The position numbers and the translations under genes are program-made. The notes below the pieces were generated by a model. That model did no database searches. It was not told where the DNA came from and saw only the letters and a program-made list of their open reading frames with translations. Below are positions 7,321-14,832 of a stretch of 64,000 bases of DNA, one piece after another (within the stretch, counting starts at the first letter, position 1; each line of letters begins with the position of its first letter). The DNA comes from Natronogracilivirga saccharolytica (GTDB lineage: Bacteria > Bacteroidota > Rhodothermia > Balneolales > Natronogracilivirgulaceae), in assembly GCF_017921895.1 (NCBI RefSeq), contig NZ_JAFIDN010000012.1, forward strand, positions 1 through 64,000. Reading direction: 5' to 3'.

Positions 7321-9342
7321 TCACTGATTCTCAGGGGAATGCTGCTGTCTTTGCCGTTCAAGCTGCCACAACCATGAGTCCAGTCCGGGGAAGCCCGGCT
7401 GTACCTGTCTCAGTTTCATTGCTGTTTCGTAAGCAGTTTCAAGCTGGCCATTCATGGCCTGGGCGCCCGACAAGTTAAACATGGCCTGAACGTCTCTTTC
7501 ATTAAATTCGAGGGCCTGTTCCAGAAGGGAAATTCCCCGTTCGTAGTTGCCGTCATTTACTTCGATGGAGCCGAGCATGCGCGCGTTGTAATTGGATGGC
7601 TTCATACTCCACGCTTTTTCGAAATGGGGCCGCGCCCGGTCGAAATCGTTCATGTACTGCAGAAGCAGGCGCCCTGCAAACTGATAGGGTGAATGGTTGT
7701 ACGGCTGATCCCTTATAAGACCTTTGTATTCGCTGAGAGCCTTTTCAAAGGCCCCGTTTTCGGTGTAATATTCGGCGATACTCAGCTTGGCCTGATCCCA
7801 TCTTTTGGCAGTGTGAACGACATCAAAAGCCACATCATCTATAAAACCCTCCGGCTCATAGCCGTAAGGGTAACCATACGGATCCGGTTCGTCTTTAAAG
7901 GGCCATCCACCGGTAAGAAGCTGAATTCTGTGGTATGCGATCCGGTCATCAAGCTCAGAGAGCTTCATGGCATCAAAATAGTGCTCCCAGTCGCGCAGCT
8001 CAGTTAATTCAAGTTCATTTTCCAATATTCCGCTTTCCGCAAATGACTCAAAAAAGGATTTTCCGATGTGAAAATATCCGGGCTGATTTGCATGAAGGTG
8101 CTCCAGCATGAAATCAAAACCGATAATACCGTTTATGCTGTTTGCCTGCAGGCTTTCATATGCCGGGACATAATGGGCATTGTGTATTTCTGCTTTCTTC
8201 CGGATGATTTCATTGAAAATTTCAGGTGCTCTGAACTTCAGGGCATCAAGGTCTTTGGCATATTTGAATTTTTCGTAAGCATCCTGATAGTTGCCTGCCT
8301 GATAGTGTTCTTTTGCCCTTTGAAAAACTTCTTCGGCCGGGGGATGCTTGTCAGAACGGATTGAAACGAAGGGTTTCTGATCTTTCAGATTGCTTGCAAT
8401 GCTTGAGATGAAAACCGGAATATCATTCTTATCGAATCGTGACAAAATTTTGTCAAGATTGCTTTCAAACTGGTTCTTGCCGAGAAGAAAAGCGTCACTG
8501 TCGAGCGTGATGGTCTGATCCTGAACCATACGCTGCATGAGTGTTCCGTCACCGGCCGGAAGCCGTTCATCGGCCATTGTTGTTGCAATCCAACCTGAAA
8601 CTGTTGCAATGAAATCCCGGATAAGCATGAATGTTTTCAGACGCTGCAGTCTGAGGTAGGTGCGTACAAATCCGGGGAATGCACCGAATTGTTCGCTGGA
8701 TCCGACTCCGAGGGCACCGTAGTATTCATTGTGGCCGGTATATATGAAAATGGCATCGGGTTCTTGTGCGAGAATTTCGGGAATCTGATCGTACAGTGTG
8801 TAGGTATTGACCGCGGCAGCCCCGATATTCACAACCTCAATGAGCCGGCCGGGCATAACATCTTTCATTGCATCAGCTGTTACCCTGGAAAATGTGCCGT
8901 TAAAACCGTAGGGATACCCGGCAGTGGATGAACCACCCATGACAAATACCCGAAAAGAGGTGTCGGGTTTATCAGCAAGAAAGGCATCGTTGGAAAAACC
9001 GGGGAGGTTGGCTGTATTGAAAAAATAACGTGCATTGAAGTTTCTGTTAGGCAGTCCGTACTCACCTTTAAAGTACTCTTCCGGAAATTCGAAAAGACTG
9101 GTATCTCCCCTGTAGTTGAATAACCGGAGTGAGCTTTCAAGAATCACAAAAAACAGCACCGGAATCATCAGGGTAATGGCAAGAAAAATGAGCTTTTTCC
9201 TGCCATCGGCAGTTGGCTGCAGAGTTTCAATATAGGCAGCAATGTCGTCCGGGTCTGCCTTGATCTCACGTGCGAGCTGACCGGAACTTTTTTTTCTGTA
9301 CTGCTCCCGGATGTAGTTTTTCTGTTTGTTGCTTAAGCCCAT
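7321..9342 (-). CDS. Membrane-anchored SGNH/GDSL hydrolase with C-terminal TPR repeats
   Basis: The 673-residue protein has a short cytoplasmic N-terminal helix region, one membrane segment at about residues 51-70, and a large outer domain. That domain starts an SGNH hydrolase with GGSSTAG, where Ser138 takes the nucleophile position, and GHNEYYG at 203-209 as the block III equivalent. The second half contains tetratricopeptide-like helices (KALSEYKGLIRDQP, ARPHFEKAWSMKPSN, GISLLEQALEFNE, NLSGAQAMNG). It may act on esters of envelope polymers such as acetylated polysaccharide, with the TPRs binding partners; this is inference. The start ATG 9342 is 27 bp below the stop of the cobalamin adenosyltransferase gene, so an operon with it is likely. 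Confidence 0.8.
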   Translation of the reverse strand: MGLSNKQKNYIREQYRKKSSGQLAREIKADPDDIAAYIETLQPTADGRKKLIFLAITLMIPVLFFVILESSLRLFNYRGDTSLFEFPEEYFKGEYGLPNRNFNARYFFNTANLPGFSNDAFLADKPDTSFRVFVMGGSSTAGYPYGFNGTFSRVTADAMKDVMPGRLIEVVNIGAAAVNTYTLYDQIPEILAQEPDAIFIYTGHNEYYGALGVGSSEQFGAFPGFVRTYLRLQRLKTFMLIRDFIATVSGWIATTMADERLPAGDGTLMQRMVQDQTITLDSDAFLLGKNQFESNLDKILSRFDKNDIPVFISSIASNLKDQKPFVSIRSDKHPPAEEVFQRAKEHYQAGNYQDAYEKFKYAKDLDALKFRAPEIFNEIIRKKAEIHNAHYVPAYESLQANSINGIIGFDFMLEHLHANQPGYFHIGKSFFESFAESGILENELELTELRDWEHYFDAMKLSELDDRIAYHRIQLLTGGWPFKDEPDPYGYPYGYEPEGFIDDVAFDVVHTAKRWDQAKLSIAEYYTENGAFEKALSEYKGLIRDQPYNHSPYQFAGRLLLQYMNDFDRARPHFEKAWSMKPSNYNARMLGSIEVNDGNYERGISLLEQALEFNERDVQAMFNLSGAQAMNGQLETAYETAMKLRQVQPGFPGLDSWLWQLERQRQQHSPENQ

Positions 9343-9372
9343 GCAGCTGAACCGTTAAAGCCTGTTGAAGTT

Positions 9373-9915
9373 TTAGGGTGCCTGCCATTTCACGTCATCG
9401 ATTCTTTTTGCCTTATTCTGAAAGCGAGCCATCACAAAAAGCAAGTCGGAAAGTCGATTCAGGAAAATAAGAGCTTCCTGTGAAATAATCTCGGACTGTT
9501 TGCATGAAAAGCAGATTCTTTCCGCCCGCCGGCAAACGGTTCTTGCATGGTGCAGATAGGCGGAACAGGAGGAACCTCCGGGCAGGATAAAAGAAGTCAG
9601 GGGTTCAAGAGATTTTTCAAGGCGGTCGATGGATTCTTCCAGAAGAGACACCTGGTCGTTGCCAACACGTTGTACCCTGCTGCTTTTTTCAGGAGGTGTA
9701 GCCAGGTCGGCACCAAGGACAAAGAGCTCATTTTGCAGCTGATCCAGTAATTGTTCAATCTCCGGTACCGGATCTGCCGTGCGGGCTATTCCGATTATGG
9801 TATTGAGCTCATCAACAGTGCCGTACGCATCAATACGGGAGTGGTTTTTTGACACCCGCTGTCCCCCGAACAGGGAAGTTTCCCCGTGATCGCCGCTTTT
9901 TGTGTAGATTTTCAT
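9373..9915 (-). CDS. PduO-type cob(I)alamin adenosyltransferase
   Basis: This enzyme transfers the adenosyl group of ATP to cob(I)alamin, making coenzyme B12 for mutases and reductases. The 180-residue length is typical. The N-terminal ATP-binding motif TKSGDHGETSLFGG is at about residues 5-18, and the conserved ILPGG...HHARTVCRRAER block is at about 112-134. The start codon ATG 9915 is immediately preceded by a palindromic repeat unit (9916-10035), and no other start is plausible because the enzyme motif begins at residue 5. No cobalamin riboswitch features were seen upstream. The TPR/SGNH gene follows on the same strand. Confidence 0.93.
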   Translation of the reverse strand: MKIYTKSGDHGETSLFGGQRVSKNHSRIDAYGTVDELNTIIGIARTADPVPEIEQLLDQLQNELFVLGADLATPPEKSSRVQRVGNDQVSLLEESIDRLEKSLEPLTSFILPGGSSCSAYLHHARTVCRRAERICFSCKQSEIISQEALIFLNRLSDLLFVMARFQNKAKRIDDVKWQAP

Positions 9916-10035
9916 GTGTTTAAAATTTTGGATTTATATGGTCAGATGAACCGAAGGTCACGTAGTGAAATGCCATGACCGTATTTAATCATACGCCTGT
10001 TTGTCCGGGCGCCAGCCCGGTCATGGACATTTCAT
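9916..10035 (-). repeat. Start-codon-abutting palindromic repeat, type B, copy 1
   Basis: Read on the minus strand, the unit begins ATGAAAT and ends TTTTAAACAC directly against the ATGAAA start of the adenosyltransferase gene. Its core runs from CATGACCG to CGGTCATG, an 8-bp outer inverted repeat. Inside lie a CCGGGC-TGGC-GCCCGG hairpin and the shared string ACAGGCGTATGATTA. It belongs to the same family as 13501-13688, 46285-46377 and 47901-48001. It is 120 bp long, the longest copy, with extra bases between the core and the 3' flank. Confidence 0.85.
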
Positions 10036-10066
10036 GTGTTTTAATTTTCCTTTTTCGTTTGGGATG

Positions 10067-10699
10067 CTATGTAACAGGAAGATACCGGTCTTCTTTTCTT
10101 TCAAACTCAATTCCAAGGTAGGAGTGATGTTCGAGCATACTCTGCAGATCATCAGTATGTTCAAAAGGACAACGGACTGTAATAGTTACAGTTTCAAGAT
10201 ATAGTTCATCTTGTTTTTTCATATTAAACCTGTTCATCATTTCCCGGATCCGGTTTTCCTGGTCGTATGGATACTCAATTCTGAACCCGGAATATAGTCC
10301 AAGTGTCTTTTTTCCGGAGTGTTGCACAGAGCGTAGTGCTGATTCTCTGTACGACTGAATAAGCCCCGCTTTGCCGAGTTTCGTTCCTCCGAAATAGCGA
10401 ACCACGATTATCAGCACGTTGATCAGCTCCTCTGATTTGATGACACCGAGAATAGGCACACCGGCTGTTCCTCCCGGTTCACCGTCATCCTGCGCAAATT
10501 CCTCAGGGTGAAACGGGTTTACACGCCATGCAAAACAGTGGTGGGTGGCATAAGGATGCTCCTCCCGGACAGCCTTTCTTTTTCCGGTGATTTCATGCAT
10601 GTCTGAAACGGGAAAAGAAAACGAGAAAAAACGGGATCCTTTTTCTGTCAAAACTCCTTTTCCAGCCTGTGTTATCGTTTTAAGTGTGTCAACCGGCAT
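10067..10699 (-). CDS. yigZ: YigZ/IMPACT family protein (UPF0029)
   Basis: This 210-residue protein has the IMPACT/YigZ N-terminal domain with HPYATHHCFAWR, DDGEPGGTAG and VVRYFGGTKLG (about residues 48-115), followed by the C-terminal ferredoxin-like domain (DUF1949 type). The family is widespread and cytoplasmic; eukaryotic IMPACT regulates translation under stress, while the bacterial role is unclear. Length and domain order are normal. It lies just above the type B repeat (9916-10035) and is divergent from the DUF971 gene. Confidence 0.92.
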   Translation of the reverse strand: MPVDTLKTITQAGKGVLTEKGSRFFSFSFPVSDMHEITGKRKAVREEHPYATHHCFAWRVNPFHPEEFAQDDGEPGGTAGVPILGVIKSEELINVLIIVVRYFGGTKLGKAGLIQSYRESALRSVQHSGKKTLGLYSGFRIEYPYDQENRIREMMNRFNMKKQDELYLETVTITVRCPFEHTDDLQSMLEHHSYLGIEFERKEDRYLPVT

Positions 10700-10778
10700 G
10701 AAAAAAATGAATTCTGAAGTGAGAATTTCAATAATAAGGCCTTATCTTAGTGTAATTTAGCAGATCGTGTCTAAGGCC

Positions 10779-11114
10779 ATGGAAAAAAAGTATCAGATAC
10801 AAAAGATAACGGTTAATTCCGAAACAAGAGAATTGCAGGTTGGCTGGGCTGACGGGCACCACAGCCGGTATCCGATGGAAGGTCTGCGTCGTGCCTGCCC
10901 GTGTGTTTACTGTCAGGGGGGACATGAAAATATGGGAAAAAAAGTGGATCCCGAAATTTTCCTGCAGCCATCGGGCCAAAATCGAACAATATCAAAAATT
11001 TCTCAGGTCGGGAATTATGCCGTTCAGATTATCTGGAGTGACGGACATCAGAACGGCATCTACCGGTTTGATGCATTGCGTGATATGTGCCCTGTGGAAA
11101 ATGGTGTTTTATAA
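10779..11114 (+). CDS. DUF971 family protein (gamma-butyrobetaine hydroxylase N-terminal-like)
   Basis: The protein is about 111 residues long and matches the DUF971 pattern, with a W-x-DG-H...YP-x-E-x-LR-x-x-CPC core (WADGHHSRYPMEGLRRACPC) and a second half NYAVQIIWSDGHQNGIYRFDALRDMC. Conserved cysteines in PCVYC and His residues suggest metal binding, as in the zinc-binding N-terminal domain of gamma-butyrobetaine hydroxylase. In bacteria these stand-alone proteins are often found near iron-sulfur or apbC/mrp genes, but no such gene is nearby here. The frame opens with GTG 10767; ATG 10779 is preferred. TetR starts 6 bp after its stop, so the two genes are probably co-transcribed. Confidence 0.85.
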   Translation: MEKKYQIQKITVNSETRELQVGWADGHHSRYPMEGLRRACPCVYCQGGHENMGKKVDPEIFLQPSGQNRTISKISQVGNYAVQIIWSDGHQNGIYRFDALRDMCPVENGVL

Positions 11115-11120
11115 CCGCAA

Positions 11121-11741
11121 ATGTCAGATAAAAAACAAAAAATACTTGATGTGGCGGAGAAGCTGATAGCCGCTCACGGATACCGGAGTACAACTACCAG
11201 AATGATTGCCGAGCACGCCGGGGTGAATGTGGCCATGCTTGCCTACTACTTCGGGTCCAAAGAGTTGTTGCTCCGTGAACTCCTTGACAGGCATACGGCA
11301 GCCGTTAAAGAATTGCTTGATGTAATCAGCAGTGAAAAGGCACCTGCTGCGGAAACGTTCCGAAAGTTTCTGTTTTCCTATGTGGATTACTCCTTTCAGA
11401 ATCCGCGTCCGGTAATAATTGCCATTCGTGAAATAGGTCTTCTTAATCAAAGACCGGAGATCATGAGGAACCTGCAAAAGACCATGCTTGAAGTCCATGG
11501 CATGTTTATTGAAGTTCTCGGGACTGCAATGAAAACCGGTGAGCTCCGAAACATTGATATTGAATTATCCGTATTAACGTTCAGCTCTACGATTGAGAGC
11601 TATGTGGTCAATGCCTTCATGTTTGATGAAGCGTTTCCGTTTCTGGGTATAGAGCAACGGTCACCGGATATCATGAAAGAAAGACTCAAGTCACATTTAT
11701 CAATGCTGCTGGAAAATCTTATGAAAGAATCTGAAAGCTGA
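11121..11741 (+). CDS. TetR/AcrR family transcriptional regulator
   Basis: The 206-residue protein has an N-terminal helix-turn-helix of TetR type (ILDVAEKLIAAHGYRSTTTRMIAEHAGVNVAMLAYYFGSKE, about residues 8-47, split here only for description) and a C-terminal ligand-binding helical domain. It probably represses the efflux genes that follow on the same strand (TolC, adaptor and RND pump), responding to a toxic small molecule. It lies between the DUF971 gene (6 bp gap) and tolC (82 bp from its stop to the preferred TolC start). Confidence 0.92.
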   Translation: MSDKKQKILDVAEKLIAAHGYRSTTTRMIAEHAGVNVAMLAYYFGSKELLLRELLDRHTAAVKELLDVISSEKAPAAETFRKFLFSYVDYSFQNPRPVIIAIREIGLLNQRPEIMRNLQKTMLEVHGMFIEVLGTAMKTGELRNIDIELSVLTFSSTIESYVVNAFMFDEAFPFLGIEQRSPDIMKERLKSHLSMLLENLMKESES

Positions 11742-11823
11742 AACGTTGCTTCCGGAACGGATGTTAATCAATCGTTTGATAAACCCGGTTGGTTCGTCTT
11801 ATCATTTTACTCGCACACATGCT

Positions 11824-13413
11824 ATGTTATTGAAATCAAAAAAAATAGGGATAAAAGTCTGTCGGTCGGTTTTACTTTTTTCTTTTCTGCTGCTTGCAAC
11901 TTTTTCAAACGCCCATGCTGACGCACGTGGTGATACGTTGTCACTTACGCTGGATGAAGCGGTCCGCATTGCCCTGGAAAACAACTTCGGACTTCGTGAT
12001 GTTATGCTGGACCGGGAGATGGCCGATCAGCAGGTCCGTGAAGCCTGGGGCAGCGTTTATCCTCAGATTAATGCCACCGGAAATTTCACACGTAACGTGG
12101 TAACGGCCAATCCTTTTGCCGGTAGCGGAGCTGAAGATCTCTTTGCAGACTTCGGGGCTATCGGGTGGCTTCGCTACAATGAAGAGGCCCGGCTGGCCGG
12201 GGAAGAGCAGCTGACGTTTGAAGAGTTTCTTGAAAGGCAGAGGCAAGGGTACGAACAGGCGGGTATCACTCCGCCAACGGAAGAGGATGATCCCTTCAGT
12301 GTTGACAATCAGTTCTCAATGTCTCTCGGAATAACACAGACACTGTTTAACGGTTCGGCATTTGCTGCTATAAGAGGCGCTGAGCAATTTAAAAAACTGA
12401 GTGAAGATGCCGTTCACAGGGAGCGGCAGGTTGTTATCGACGAGGTGCGTCAGGCTTACTTTTCTGCATTGCTGGCCTGGCAGCAGGTCGAAGTCCTGCA
12501 AAAAAGTGTTGAAAGGCTGCGCAAGACTGTAGAAGATACGGAGCGAACCGTCGAGCAGGGGCTGGCCTCCAAATCGGAAAGGCTGAGCGCCGAGGTTGAG
12601 CTGGTCAATCTTGAAACGGAAATGATTGAAGCGGAAAATCAGGCGGAACTTGCAAACAAAAGCATCAATCTCCTGCTTGACCTGAGGGCCGACAAACCCA
12701 TCAGGCTTGACGGAGACCTGACCATGACGGCTATGCAGCCGATTGGTGACATTCCCCTGGAAGAAGCTGTACGAATTGCCAAGGAACATCGTCCGGATCT
12801 TGAACAGGCTGAAGGGTTTATTGAAGTGAACAAGATCAACGAGCGGATAAACAGGTCTTCATACAAGCCAGTTGTCAACGCTTTTGCCAATATCGATTAT
12901 GTGGGAAGGGTGCCTGACAACCGGACTATTATTACGCCGGATCCTGATGATCCTGACAACCCGTTCCGGTTTGAAAGTGAAACCCGAAGTTTTTTTGACG
13001 ACACCTACTGGAACCCCAATGTTGCAGTGGGTATCAACATCAGCTGGAGTATTTTTTCCGGATTTCAGAACCGTGCCAGGGTTGAGCAGAGCAGGATAGA
13101 TACCAGACGAAGCCAGTTGCAGTACGAAAATCTGACCAGTGCTGTCGAAATTGAGGTAGAGCAGGCGCTGAGAAACCTGAGAACGGCCGAACGCAGAATC
13201 ACAAGTCAGGAACGTAATACCGAACAGGCTCAGGTCAATTATGATTTTGCCAGGACCCGTCTGCGTGAAGGTGTGGGGACAAGCCTGGAAGAGCGTCAGG
13301 CATCCATGCTGCTTGATCAGAGTCAGCTCAGCTATCTTGCTGCCATTCATGACTATCTGATTGCAGTCAGCAACCTTGAGCTTGCACTTGGTACTTCAGT
13401 GGATCAATTGTGA
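11824..13413 (+). CDS. TolC-family outer membrane efflux protein
   Basis: This is the outer-membrane channel of a tripartite efflux system. From ATG 11824 the product is 529 residues with a signal peptide (VLLFSFLLLATFSNAHA). The frame also has an ATG at 11761 and opens at 11746, but those starts would put about 25 residues before the signal sequence. TolC family features are the LTLDEAVRIALENN start of the first repeat, the matching ISWSIFSGFQNRARVEQSR in the second repeat, long coiled-coil segments rich in Glu, Arg and Gln, and the closing EERQASMLLDQSQLSYL...LIAVSNLELALGT. It is in the same direction as TetR, adaptor and pump. A repeat array of two 94-bp units separates it from the adaptor gene. 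Confidence 0.93.
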   Translation: MLLKSKKIGIKVCRSVLLFSFLLLATFSNAHADARGDTLSLTLDEAVRIALENNFGLRDVMLDREMADQQVREAWGSVYPQINATGNFTRNVVTANPFAGSGAEDLFADFGAIGWLRYNEEARLAGEEQLTFEEFLERQRQGYEQAGITPPTEEDDPFSVDNQFSMSLGITQTLFNGSAFAAIRGAEQFKKLSEDAVHRERQVVIDEVRQAYFSALLAWQQVEVLQKSVERLRKTVEDTERTVEQGLASKSERLSAEVELVNLETEMIEAENQAELANKSINLLLDLRADKPIRLDGDLTMTAMQPIGDIPLEEAVRIAKEHRPDLEQAEGFIEVNKINERINRSSYKPVVNAFANIDYVGRVPDNRTIITPDPDDPDNPFRFESETRSFFDDTYWNPNVAVGINISWSIFSGFQNRARVEQSRIDTRRSQLQYENLTSAVEIEVEQALRNLRTAERRITSQERNTEQAQVNYDFARTRLREGVGTSLEERQASMLLDQSQLSYLAAIHDYLIAVSNLELALGTSVDQL

Positions 13414-13500
13414 TCAGCAATGAAATTAAACTTCGTACTCCGGGATTTGCCAGTCCGGCTCTTTGAGTATCTCTTATCATAAATCGAAAAATTTAAACAC

Positions 13501-13688
13501 ATGAAATACCCATGGCGGCTTACCGTCACACAGGAGCATGATTATAGCCAACATGGGTACTACATGTGACTTCAGAATCATAAATTATAAACACATGAAA
13601 TACCCATGGCGGCTTACCGTCACACAGGAGCATGATTATAGCCAACATGGGTACTACATGTGACTTCAGAATCATAAATTATAAACAC
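13501..13688 (+). repeat. Start-codon-abutting palindromic repeat, type A, two identical 94-bp tandem units
   Basis: Two units (13501-13594 and 13595-13688) are identical base for base. Each begins ATGAAATACCC, has a core from CCCATG to CATGGG (6-bp outer inverted repeat, inner GGC/GCC), contains CACACAGGAGCATGATTATA and ends AATTATAAACAC. The third ATGAAA, at 13689, is the real start of the RND adaptor. The flank AAATTTAAACAC also precedes the first unit, so there are two cores and three flanks. Open reading through the units (for example from the ATG at 13632) enters the adaptor in frame, but the signal peptide shows this is not the real N-terminus. Confidence 0.95.
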
Positions 13689-14765
13689 ATGAAAGCATTA
13701 AAATATGTGACACCGTTATTACTTTTTTCATTCGTCTTATCCGCCTGTGATCAGAACGGTGATGAAAATAATAATGAGCAACAGCGTGCACGTGAAGTTG
13801 TTGTAGAGGTTCTTGATGTGGACCCCAGAGCCTTTGAGGAGCGTGTCCGGGTTACCGGGACCGTTGAAGCGCTTGAGGATGCGACCATATCGGCGGAAGT
13901 GTCAGGAAGAGTCCATACCATTGCAGAAAGGGGAACGACAGTAGAACGGGGGTCGGAGCTTGTGAGCCTGGATGACCGTGTCGTCCGGTCTTCACTTGAA
14001 ATGGCCCGTGCCAATTTTGAATTTGCCGAAGACGCACTTGCCAGGCAGGAACCGTTGCTGCGGGATTCTATCATCAGCACCCTGGAATTTAATCAGGCCA
14101 GGTCACAGCGTGACCAGGCGAAGTCACAACTTGAGCAGGCTGAAAAACAGCTGGGTGACTCGCGCATTCAGGCTCCGTTCCGGGGACGTGTGGAGGAACG
14201 CATGGTGAAGTCCGGAGAGCTTGTCAATCCCGGAATGCCGGTTCTGAGGCTTGTAAATACCGACAAAGTACGCATAAATGCCGGAGTGCCTGAACGATAT
14301 ATCAATGATATCGACGAAGGGGCTGCTGTTACAATCAGTCTCGGAACTTATGGCAGAGAAGAGTTGAAAAGCACAATTCGTTATGCCGGAAGTGTCATCG
14401 TACCCGAGACTCGTACATTTCCCGTTGAGGTAGTTATGGAGAACACCGGGAGGTTGCTGAAGCCCGAAATGACCGTCAACTTGTCGATTGTCAGAGACTT
14501 TTGGGATGATGCACTTGTTGTGCCGCGAACCGCTCTTGTCCGGGATGAAGACGGGCTCCGCCTGTTTGTCACAACAGAAGATGAAAATGGAAGAAAAAAG
14601 GCGGAAGCAAGAAGGGTCAGGACCGGTGCAGCGTCCGGTTCACTCATTGTTATTGAGGAGGGCATTGAACCGGGTGATCAGGTGATCGTAACCGGTCAGA
14701 CAAATGTCAGTGACGGTGATCTGCTGCGTATCCAAAACACACGCACCTACGACCATTACAAGTAA
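13689..14765 (+). CDS. RND efflux periplasmic adaptor (membrane fusion protein), lipoprotein
   Basis: This adaptor links the RND pump to the outer-membrane channel. The 358-residue product starts with a lipoprotein signal (LSAC, Cys20) and continues with an acidic linker. The first half of a lipoyl/barrel-hybrid domain (EALEDATISAEVSGRVHTI) is followed by a coiled-coil hairpin (about residues 95-145) and the second lipoyl half (DSRIQAPFRGRVEE). The beta-barrel and membrane-proximal domains follow (FPVEVVMENTG, VPRTALVRDEDG, VIVTGQTNVSDGDLLRI). The start at 13689 places the lipobox correctly; upstream in-frame ATGs lie in the 94-bp repeats and are rejected. The pump gene begins 67 bp later. 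Confidence 0.93.
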   Translation: MKALKYVTPLLLFSFVLSACDQNGDENNNEQQRAREVVVEVLDVDPRAFEERVRVTGTVEALEDATISAEVSGRVHTIAERGTTVERGSELVSLDDRVVRSSLEMARANFEFAEDALARQEPLLRDSIISTLEFNQARSQRDQAKSQLEQAEKQLGDSRIQAPFRGRVEERMVKSGELVNPGMPVLRLVNTDKVRINAGVPERYINDIDEGAAVTISLGTYGREELKSTIRYAGSVIVPETRTFPVEVVMENTGRLLKPEMTVNLSIVRDFWDDALVVPRTALVRDEDGLRLFVTTEDENGRKKAEARRVRTGAASGSLIVIEEGIEPGDQVIVTGQTNVSDGDLLRIQNTRTYDHYK

Positions 14766-14832
14766 TACGGCACCTCCATCTTTGTATCCATTTACTGCAA
14801 CAGTTTTTCCTGCATAATATGTCTGATTTTAC

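Noticed and set aside
9916-10035. Cobalamin riboswitch before the adenosyltransferase gene
   Set aside because: No B12-box-like string; the sequence is a type B palindromic repeat also found before a TPR lipoprotein gene.
13632-13688. In-frame N-terminal extension of the RND adaptor through the second repeat unit
   Set aside because: The signal peptide and lipobox need the start at 13689; the extension would place a hydrophilic segment before the signal sequence.
13501-13688. CRISPR array
   Set aside because: Only two adjoining identical units with no variable spacers, and no cas genes in the window.
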